The notes beneath the pieces are model-generated. The model worked only from the letters and a program-made list of their open reading frames with translations, made no database searches and was not told where the DNA came from. A DNA stretch of 11,496 nucleotides from an uncultured Bacilli bacterium (GTDB taxonomy: Bacteria > Bacillota_I > Bacilli_A > RF39 > UBA660). The stretch is taken from positions 1-11,496 of the forward strand of contig CAKPBJ010000023.1 in the NCBI GenBank assembly GCA_934140575.1, read 5' to 3'. Positions 6,379 through 11,496 of the stretch are shown piece after piece. How positions within the stretch are numbered: position 1 is the stretch's first letter; every line of letters begins with the position of its first letter. Made by a program: the position numbers and the translations under genes.

Positions 6379-7005
6379 TTATTTAACTTTTATGGCACCT
6401 TCTCTAATAATATTTAATTTTTTTTCATCTTCTACTCGAATAATTGTTGATGGTATTTGAATTTTTGTCGGACCTCCATCAATTATAATATCTACTTTTC
6501 CAGCAAACACTTCTTGAAAGTCATGTATTTCTATTCCTTCTTTTTCTCCTGATATATTTGCACTTGTTGTTGCTAGGGGGAAATCTACTGTGCTAAGTAT
6601 TTTTAAAGCAATATCATCTTTTGGTATTCTTACACCTACTGTATCTAACCCAGCTGTTAATTGTTTTGGAAGACAAGCTTTTTTGTCTAATATTAATGTT
6701 AGTGCTCCTGGCATATAATTTGTTATTAATTCTTTTTCTTTTTCATTTAAACTTTTTGCAATTTTAGAAATTTTTTCTATACTGTCTGTCAAAACATTAA
6801 TTGGTTTGTTTTCTGGTCTATTTTTTAAATTATATATTTTTTCTATTGCAATTTCACTAAGACAATTACAACCTATACCGTAAACTGTATCTGTTGGAAA
6901 TATAATTACACCATCATTTTCAATTACTTTTTTCACCTCTTGTAATTCTTCATCATTTACTCCGTTAGTCCAATTAAATATTCTTGTTTCTTTTTCTTCT
7001 TTCAT
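6379..7005 (-). CDS. tsaC: L-threonylcarbamoyladenylate synthase (TsaC/Sua5 family)
   Basis: This 208-aa protein makes threonylcarbamoyl-AMP from threonine, bicarbonate and ATP, the first step of t6A37 modification of ANN-decoding tRNAs. The YrdC fold is clear: PTDTVYGIG at 37-45, KNRPENKP with Lys61 and Arg63, PGALTLIL at 99-106, GVRIP at 124-128, SANISG at 148-153. It is the short TsaC form, lacking the Sua5 C-terminal domain. An ATG also lies three codons upstream (7014), but AGAAGGA abuts it. The ATG at 7005 is 8 nt from that site and overlaps the stop of a small upstream frame as TAATG, so it is preferred. The gene heads the tightly packed run toward htrA. Its promoter is probably at 7138-7143. 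Confidence 0.94.
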   Translation of the reverse strand: MKEEKETRIFNWTNGVNDEELQEVKKVIENDGVIIFPTDTVYGIGCNCLSEIAIEKIYNLKNRPENKPINVLTDSIEKISKIAKSLNEKEKELITNYMPGALTLILDKKACLPKQLTAGLDTVGVRIPKDDIALKILSTVDFPLATTSANISGEKEGIEIHDFQEVFAGKVDIIIDGGPTKIQIPSTIIRVEDEKKLNIIREGAIKVK

Positions 7006-7120
7006 TAAAACCATCCTTCTTCTAAATCTAATTCACTTCTTGTTTTAAAAATATATTATAATTTTTTGGATTTAAATAATTATATTCTTCATTTATGAAA
7101 TTTTTTACGTATATAATTAT
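7005..7120 (-). pseudogene. Decayed or recoded small ORF upstream of tsaC (about 38 codons)
   Basis: On the minus strand an AGGTGATAG ribosome site is followed one base later by ATA at 7118-7120, in the exact place where the plus-strand copy has a base and then ATG. The ATA frame runs 30 codons to TAG (7028-7030). A -1 shift at T TTA AAA (7043-7049) instead carries it on through TRSELDLEEGWF to TAA (7005-7007), which overlaps the tsaC ATG as TAATG. The shifted product has protein-like composition and coupled spacing. The missing canonical start and the frame change suggest a gene with two lesions. A programmed frameshift with an AUA start is the less likely alternative. I do not recognise the peptide. 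Confidence 0.35.
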
Positions 7121-7121
7121 T

Positions 7122-7189
7122 CTATCACCTCAAGTTTATTATACTATAAAATAAGATTTATTTTTGATATAATTTTTTTTAGGTGATAG
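7122..7189. promoter_or_regulatory. Mirror-symmetric divergent promoter region (tsaC side and yfmF side)
   Basis: On the plus strand an extended -10 (TG at 7165-7166, TATAAT at 7168-7173) is followed after exactly 7 bases by AGGTGATAG (7181-7189). On the minus strand TATAAT (complement of 7138-7143) is followed after exactly 7 bases by the same AGGTGATAG (complement of 7122-7130). The -10 hexamers face away from each other across 24 bp. The 9-mers start about where transcription should begin, so they can serve as ribosome sites of very short leaders, and as a perfect dyad they could also be an operator. No strong -35 is seen on either side. Confidence 0.6.
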
Positions 7190-7190
7190 T

Positions 7191-8447
7191 ATGAAAAAAA
7201 TCAAAATGAGTAATAAGCCTTACATATTAAAGAATAAAGATTTTAAAACTATTTTGGTAAGTGTTAGGTTTCCTTTTAAAATTTTGGAAAATGATTTAGC
7301 TTTTGTTAATTTGCTTCCAAATATGCTTCAATATATGAATAATAAATATTCTTCTGAGGAGGCATTTCTTACTATTAAAAAAGAATTATATATATTAAGT
7401 ACTAGGTGTGGTTATCAATGTATTGGTGAGTACGGATATTTTTATTTTGATATGGTTATTCCAGATACATTTTCTTTGAAAGATAATTTACTTGATGAGC
7501 AATTTAGATTATTTAGAGAAATGATTTATAATCCGTTAATTAAAGATAATGGTTTTTTGGATTTTGAATTAAATAAAGAGATAAATAACTTAAATATTAG
7601 TATGGATAATGCTTTAAAGAATTTTGGCCCATATCAAAATATCAGAGTTAAAGAAATTATGGATGATCAAGGAATATTATCACGAGATCTTGTTAGACAT
7701 AGAGAATTATTAAATTCAATAAATGCAAAAAATTTATATGATTATTATAAAGTTACAATTAAGAATAATCAGCCAGTTGTATTTGTTATGGGAAATGTTT
7801 TTGAAAATGAGATAAATAATTTATGCGATAAATATTTATTTAATAACAGTTTTAATGAAAAAGTGTTTAATGCAGAACTTTTCTACTTTTTAAAACCTAG
7901 GAAAAAAGTTTTAGAAATTACAGAGAGTTCTAAATTTAAGGATTCTTCTATATCAATTATTTATAAAGTCAAAGATATGTGCGAAGATGATATTATTTAT
8001 ATTAATTGTGTTTGTGATTTGCTTAACTCTTTATCTTCTAGAATGCTTAGTAAAGTATTAAGAGATGAAAATAATATTGTTTATTCTTGTGGGGCACGTA
8101 ACTATTCACATTATGGGGCTATTGAAATAATTGCACTAATTAATAAAGAAAATAAAAATTTAGCTCGTGGTAAGATTATTGAAGTTATGAATAGTTTTAA
8201 AGATAGTACAAATTTTGAAGATAATCTTAATAATTTAAAGGAAAGAAAAAAATTAAATCTAATTAGGAAACCAGATAATAAATGGGAAGTATTTCATGAT
8301 TATTTTAATAGCTCATTAGATATATCTTGGACAGCTGAGGAGTATTATGAAAAGTTTGTTAATATTAAAGCCAGTGATATTTCTAAGTTTGTTGATAGAT
8401 TAGTTCTTGATACTGTATATTTTTTAAAGGAGGAAGAACATGAGTAA
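7191..8447 (+). CDS. yfmF: M16 family peptidase-like protein without zinc motif (YfmF-like)
   Basis: The 418-aa protein has the M16 (insulinase/pitrilysin) layout of the YfmF family (ymfF in B. subtilis, about 425 aa). Visible segments are VRFPFKILENDLAFVNLLPNML near 25-46, KELYILSTRCGY at 64-75, and a body resembling the LNxEINNLxxxxxNAxKNFGPYQNIRVKEIM region. There is no HxxEH anywhere, so it should be the non-catalytic partner of the next gene's product. Members are linked to EF-P 5-aminopentanol modification in Firmicutes, although no efp gene lies here. AGGTGA lies 4 nt before the ATG, behind an extended -10 at 7165-7173. Its last 8 bases overlap the start of yfmH. No signal peptide is present, so a cytoplasmic location is likely. 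Confidence 0.83.
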   Translation: MKKIKMSNKPYILKNKDFKTILVSVRFPFKILENDLAFVNLLPNMLQYMNNKYSSEEAFLTIKKELYILSTRCGYQCIGEYGYFYFDMVIPDTFSLKDNLLDEQFRLFREMIYNPLIKDNGFLDFELNKEINNLNISMDNALKNFGPYQNIRVKEIMDDQGILSRDLVRHRELLNSINAKNLYDYYKVTIKNNQPVVFVMGNVFENEINNLCDKYLFNNSFNEKVFNAELFYFLKPRKKVLEITESSKFKDSSISIIYKVKDMCEDDIIYINCVCDLLNSLSSRMLSKVLRDENNIVYSCGARNYSHYGAIEIIALINKENKNLARGKIIEVMNSFKDSTNFEDNLNNLKERKKLNLIRKPDNKWEVFHDYFNSSLDISWTAEEYYEKFVNIKASDISKFVDRLVLDTVYFLKEEEHE

Positions 8448-9702
8448 TTTTGATACTATTACACTAGACAATGGACTTAAAATATATTTGTATAGTGATA
8501 CGCGTAAGCATTCTATATTTTTTGATTTTATTACTTTTTGTGGAGGTATGAGTAAAGATTTTATAACCAACGGAAATGAAGTACATTTACCTGATGGACT
8601 TGCTCATATATTAGAACACTATATTGTTGAGTGTAATGATGATGGTAATTTTTTAAAATTTCTTGGTGAAAAACAAATGAATACAAATGCATCTACTGGC
8701 TCTACTTCAACAGAATTTTATTTTGAAACTGTTCAAGACGTGGCTCTTGGTATTAAAACAATTTTAAGTGCTGTTAATAATGTTACTTTTACAGATGAAA
8801 AATTAGAAAGTTTAAAAGGTCCTATTCTTCAAGAGATTAGAGGTAAAATGAATAATAAATATTATCATTTAAATAGACTAATGATGAATGATGTTTTTAA
8901 TGATATTTCTTTTAGGGATGTAGGTGGAACACTTGATGAAATTTCTAATACTACCATTTCTCTTTTAGATACTTTTTATAGAGCTTTTTATAGACCTGAT
9001 AATCAATGTATCGTTGTAGCTGGTAATTTTAATAAGGAGAAAGTTCTAGATGAAATCAAATCCTTTTATAATGATAGAAATTTTGAAAAATCAAATATAG
9101 AAATGATTAAGCATAATGAAACTGATAAAGTTAATAAAGTAAACGATGTTTTATGTTTTTCAACTCCTAGAGAATATAGAGTTGTTTACTATAAGATTAA
9201 TGTTTCGTCATTTAGTAATGTTGACTTATTAGACTTATCTTTTTATGTAAATTGTTTTTTTAATAACTTCTTTGGACAAACTTCTAAACTTTATAAAAAA
9301 TTAATTGATGAAGGTGTTATTACTGATACAATGAATTGTGGAGTTAGACAAATTGAGAATTATATGATTTTAAGTATTGGTAACTTTACTAGTAATGGTG
9401 ATTATTTTGCCAATAGTGTTATTAATACAGTAAGTAAAATGAATAGTTTTTCTAAAAAATATTTTGAATTAGATAAGAAAGGTTGCATTTTGAGTTTAAT
9501 AATTAGAGATGAAAATATTTTTTCTATGATAAATCCTTTTATTTATAATCTAGTTAATCTTAATTATCCTTATCTAGATAAAGTTGATGATTTATATAGA
9601 TTAAGCTATGATGATTATGTGAGTACAATTAAAAAGTTAGATTTTAGTAATTATTGTGATATTAAGATAATTGATGATGATAAAGAAAAAAAGAGAAATT
9701 AA
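8440..9702 (+). CDS. yfmH: M16 family zinc metallopeptidase (YfmH-like)
   Basis: The 420-aa protein carries the inverted zinc motif HILEH (His56, Glu59, His60) after LPDGLA. It also has a downstream acidic ligand candidate, Glu132, in PILQEIRGKMNN, 72 residues after His60, as expected for M16 enzymes. The DVGGTLDEISNTT and FYRAFYRPDNQCIVVAGNF segments match the YfmH/YmfH half-barrel. With YfmF it should form a heterodimer in which only this subunit is catalytic. AAAGGAGG sits 6 nt before the ATG, inside the yfmF coding end, and the genes overlap by 8 bp (ATGAGTAA), so translation is coupled. The stop codon falls at the loop of the following terminator. The physiological substrate is unknown. 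Confidence 0.88.
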   Translation: MSNFDTITLDNGLKIYLYSDTRKHSIFFDFITFCGGMSKDFITNGNEVHLPDGLAHILEHYIVECNDDGNFLKFLGEKQMNTNASTGSTSTEFYFETVQDVALGIKTILSAVNNVTFTDEKLESLKGPILQEIRGKMNNKYYHLNRLMMNDVFNDISFRDVGGTLDEISNTTISLLDTFYRAFYRPDNQCIVVAGNFNKEKVLDEIKSFYNDRNFEKSNIEMIKHNETDKVNKVNDVLCFSTPREYRVVYYKINVSSFSNVDLLDLSFYVNCFFNNFFGQTSKLYKKLIDEGVITDTMNCGVRQIENYMILSIGNFTSNGDYFANSVINTVSKMNSFSKKYFELDKKGCILSLIIRDENIFSMINPFIYNLVNLNYPYLDKVDDLYRLSYDDYVSTIKKLDFSNYCDIKIIDDDKEKKRN

Positions 9703-9715
9703 TTTTTCTCTTTTT
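9686..9715. terminator. Bidirectional terminator between yfmH and gpmI
   Basis: An 11-bp stem (9688-9698 with 9705-9715, AAAAAGAGAAA/TTTCTCTTTTT) closes a 6-nt loop that contains most of the yfmH TAA stop. The plus strand has a T5 run in the right arm. The minus strand has seven T (complement of 9686-9692). It can therefore stop both converging genes, yfmH on plus and gpmI on minus, the latter ending at 9750. Confidence 0.8.
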
Positions 9716-9749
9716 AATGTACTATTTTTTAATTATTAACGGTTAACTA

Positions 9750-11270
9750 TTATTTTCTTATTAAACTATTTCCTGTCATTTCTTTTGGAATTGGTAAACC
9801 TATTAATTCCAACATTGTTGGGGCAATATCGGCTAATTTTCCATCGTTTAATTCAATTCCTTCTTTTGTAATGATACAAGGAACTGGATTTGTTGTGTGA
9901 GAGGTTACTGGTTTATGTTCTTCATCCCACATCATATCACAGTTACCATGGTCAGCAATTATTATTAATATTCCACCTAATTCTTCAACAGTACGTTCAT
10001 ATATTTTTGTCATACATTTGTCCATATCTTCTACAGCTTCAACTGCAGCTTCATAAACTCCTGTATGTCCTACCATATCACCATTCGCAAGATTCATGAT
10101 TGTTACATCATAATTTCCTACTTCTTTTAAGAAATTATCTGTTACCTCATAAACGCTCATTTCCGGTTTAAGATCATATGTTGCGACTTTTGGTGATGGA
10201 ATTAATATTTTTTTCATATCATTATACTCAACTTCTTTTCCACCATCAAAGAAGAATGTTACATGTGGATACTTTTCAGTTTCCGCAATCCTTAATTGGC
10301 TCAATCCATTATTATGTAAATATTCTCCTAATATATTTTTTAAGTCTAAATCATTGAATGCATGAGGTGATAATACCGTTTCTGTTACTGGGAACATTGT
10401 AAGTGTTTTTAAATTATTTAATTTCTTAATTTCTAGATTTTTTTCAGCTGCTTGTTCTTCATAAGCTGCACTATTTGAGAAAAGTGTAAACAATTCTCTT
10501 AATCTATCTTTTCTAAAATTAAATGTTATTACGCCATCATTATCACTTAGTGGTTGACTATTGATAATACCTGGAATAATAAATTCGTCTGTTATATCAT
10601 TTTTATAGTTCTCTTCAACTAATTCCTTATAGTTACTATATTTTTTACCTATTCCATAGCAGATTGCATCATATGCTAATTTTAATCTATCAAAGTTATT
10701 ATCACGATCCATAGCATAATAACGTCCACTAATTGTAGATATTACCCCACCAACTTCATCTAATTTGCTTTGTAAAATATCTAAATATTTTAAAGCACTT
10801 TTTTCATATGTGTCTCTTCCATCAGTAAATACATCTACATATATGTTTTTTACATTATTTTCTTTACAAACATCTAGGATTGCTAGTAAATGATTTATGT
10901 GGGAATGTATTCCACCGTCGCTTAATAATCCCATTATATGTAGGTTAGAATTATTTCCTTTAACGTGATTTAACACTTTTAATATTTCTTCATTTTTAAA
11001 GATTTCTTTGTTTTTTATAGATTCTGTAATTGCTTGAAGTGGTTGAAGAGCAACTCTTCCTGAACCTAAGTTCATATGTCCTACTTCACTTGTACCCATT
11101 TGACCTTCTGGTAGCCCAACTGCTGGACCGCTTGCTTGTAATATAGAGTGTGGGTATTTCTCAACTAATTTATCAAAAGTTGGTTTGTGAGCATTTTTAA
11201 AAGCATTACCATCGCTTTCTTCTCTTAGACCACAACCATCTAATATACATAAAACCACTGGTTTATTCAT
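9750..11270 (-). CDS. gpmI: 2,3-bisphosphoglycerate-independent phosphoglycerate mutase
   Basis: This 506-aa cytoplasmic enzyme interconverts 3- and 2-phosphoglycerate in glycolysis, using two Mn2+ and a phosphoserine. Length is typical of GpmI. Visible residues are Asp11 in CILDGCG, catalytic Ser61 in GQMGTSEVGH, His122 in DGGIHSH, Arg152/Asp153 in TDGRDT, Arg189, Arg253 and Arg256 in FNFRKDR, and Lys333 in EKYPHVT. Asp398 and His402 lie in NGDMVGHTG, Asp440/His441 in ADHGNCD and His458 in SHTTNPVP. Thr replaces the more usual Asn just before the Ser. AGGAGG directly abuts an ATG at 11276, so the next in-frame ATG (11270), 6 nt away, is the better start. The gene is alone between a convergent terminator and its own promoter, apart from the usual glycolytic clusters. 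Confidence 0.97.
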   Translation of the reverse strand: MNKPVVLCILDGCGLREESDGNAFKNAHKPTFDKLVEKYPHSILQASGPAVGLPEGQMGTSEVGHMNLGSGRVALQPLQAITESIKNKEIFKNEEILKVLNHVKGNNSNLHIMGLLSDGGIHSHINHLLAILDVCKENNVKNIYVDVFTDGRDTYEKSALKYLDILQSKLDEVGGVISTISGRYYAMDRDNNFDRLKLAYDAICYGIGKKYSNYKELVEENYKNDITDEFIIPGIINSQPLSDNDGVITFNFRKDRLRELFTLFSNSAAYEEQAAEKNLEIKKLNNLKTLTMFPVTETVLSPHAFNDLDLKNILGEYLHNNGLSQLRIAETEKYPHVTFFFDGGKEVEYNDMKKILIPSPKVATYDLKPEMSVYEVTDNFLKEVGNYDVTIMNLANGDMVGHTGVYEAAVEAVEDMDKCMTKIYERTVEELGGILIIIADHGNCDMMWDEEHKPVTSHTTNPVPCIITKEGIELNDGKLADIAPTMLELIGLPIPKEMTGNSLIRK

Positions 11271-11296
11271 TTTCATCCTCCTATTTCTATATTTTT

Positions 11297-11326
11297 ATTA
11301 TACCACTTTATCTTAAAAGAAAACAA
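11297..11326 (-). promoter_or_regulatory. Promoter for gpmI
   Basis: On the minus strand TGG-TATAAT forms an extended -10 (hexamer complement of 11297-11302, TG at 11304-11305). TTGTTT (complement of 11321-11326) lies 18 bp upstream as a weak -35. The start point should be near 11290, about 20 nt before the ATG. The -35 begins only 3 bp after the upstream terminator's T-run. Confidence 0.7.
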
Positions 11327-11329
11327 ATT

Positions 11330-11354
11330 AAAAAGAAGAGCTTTTACTCTTCTT
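11330..11354 (-). terminator. Rho-independent terminator of the Rpn-type gene
   Basis: An 8-bp perfect stem (11333-11340 with 11347-11354, AAGAAGAG/CTCTTCTT) encloses a 6-nt loop. On the minus strand it is followed by five T (complement of 11330-11334). The loop begins with the TAA stop codon, and the 5' arm is made of the last Glu codons of the gene. Confidence 0.75.
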
Positions 11355-11496
11355 CTAGTGCAGTTAGTTCTTCTTCTGTTAGATTAGTATATTTCTTTAT
11401 AGTATTGATATCAACATTATCTTTAAGCATATTCTTGGCTATTTCTTTTTTTTCAGTTTTCTTACCAAGTTCTACGCCTTCTTTTTTACCTAATTC
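11344..11496 (-). CDS. Rpn family / PD-(D/E)XK nuclease-type transposase, C-terminal 50 residues (partial)
   Basis: The minus-strand frame is open from the window edge to TAA at 11344-11346 and encodes 50 residues. They begin ELGKKEGVELGKKTEKKEIA and continue KNMLKDNVDINTIKKYTNL, then TEEELTALEEE. The repeated EGxELGKK module, followed by IAKNMLKDNVDINTIxKYTxL, is characteristic of the C-terminus of Rpn/PDDEXK-family transposases common in gut Firmicutes. The catalytic N-terminal nuclease domain lies outside the window. Rpn proteins are DNA endonucleases tied to RecA-independent recombination and are often mobile or multi-copy. Whether the full gene is intact cannot be seen. It lies directly upstream of gpmI on the same strand but is insulated by its terminator. 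Confidence 0.8.
   Translation of the reverse strand, partial: ELGKKEGVELGKKTEKKEIAKNMLKDNVDINTIKKYTNLTEEELTALEEE

Noticed and set aside
9731..9760. Palindrome around AACGGTTAAC near the gpmI stop as a second terminator
   Set aside because: Only about 5 bp pair cleanly and no T-run follows on the minus strand; the 9686-9715 hairpin already explains termination.
9890..10099. Plus-strand ORF of 69 codons
   Set aside because: Antisense to the conserved C-terminal catalytic part of gpmI and rich in Leu/His/Tyr as expected for a shadow frame.
1..11496. CRISPR array, riboswitch, insertion sequence ends or attachment sites
   Set aside because: No regularly spaced direct repeats, no long structured leaders before the genes, and no terminal inverted repeats with target duplications could be found by eye. 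The largest non-coding stretch is the tRNA region.

Overview
ORGANISM. The window is strongly AT-rich. It has Gram-positive style AGGAGG/AGGTGA ribosome binding sites, an encoded CCA on the tRNA, and TAA as the stop of all 13 recognisable genes. Tryptophan is read from TGG and nothing needs TGA as tryptophan. The gene set (yfmF/yfmH M16 pair, zinc-ribbon plus TPM membrane pair, ybaK, DUF1653, gpmI) is of Firmicutes type. An AT-rich Bacilli or RF39-like gut lineage is the most likely source; that is inference, since no rRNA or lineage marker is present.

LAYOUT. Positions 1-256 hold a tRNA-Gly(TCC) unit on the minus strand with a near-consensus promoter, a leader hairpin, a trailer hairpin and a terminator. 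Positions 257-1235 hold a three-gene minus-strand operon: a DUF1653 protein, a Nudix-fold protein whose catalytic box is destroyed, and a small coiled-coil/membrane protein. Positions 1358-2933 hold a second minus-strand unit: an MmcQ/YjbR protein fused to an EVE-like domain, overlapping the Cys-tRNA(Pro) deacylase ybaK, with a terminator after it. Positions 2937-7143 hold a long minus-strand unit: tsaC (t6A tRNA modification), a double zinc-ribbon membrane protein, a TPM-domain membrane protein, and a membrane-anchored HtrA protease ending at a strong terminator. Positions 7122-7189 are a mirror-symmetric divergent promoter region. Positions 7191-9702 carry the plus-strand M16 peptidase pair: YfmF-like (no zinc motif) and YfmH-like (zinc motif intact). 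A bidirectional terminator at 9686-9715 separates these from the minus-strand glycolytic gene gpmI (9750-11270). The right edge holds the C-terminal end of an Rpn/PD-(D/E)XK nuclease-type transposase gene, cut by the window.

HOW IT WORKS TOGETHER. Most of the window is core housekeeping: tRNA supply and quality (tRNA-Gly, TsaC, YbaK) and glycolysis (GpmI). Around it are an envelope-associated block (zinc ribbon, TPM, HtrA) resembling the middle of the B. subtilis ydjFGHI operon, and an M16 pair that in other Firmicutes is linked to EF-P modification. I see no defence island, CRISPR array or complete mobile element.

MOST UNUSUAL SPOT. The tsaC/yfmF divergent region stands out. The sequence TATAAT-N7-AGGTGATAG occurs identically on both strands. 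The minus-strand copy leads, with ATA where the plus copy has ATG, into a roughly 38-codon reading frame. That frame becomes continuous only through a -1 shift at a T TTA AAA heptamer, and it ends in a TAATG overlap with the preferred tsaC start. It looks like a decayed or recoded small gene upstream of tsaC.
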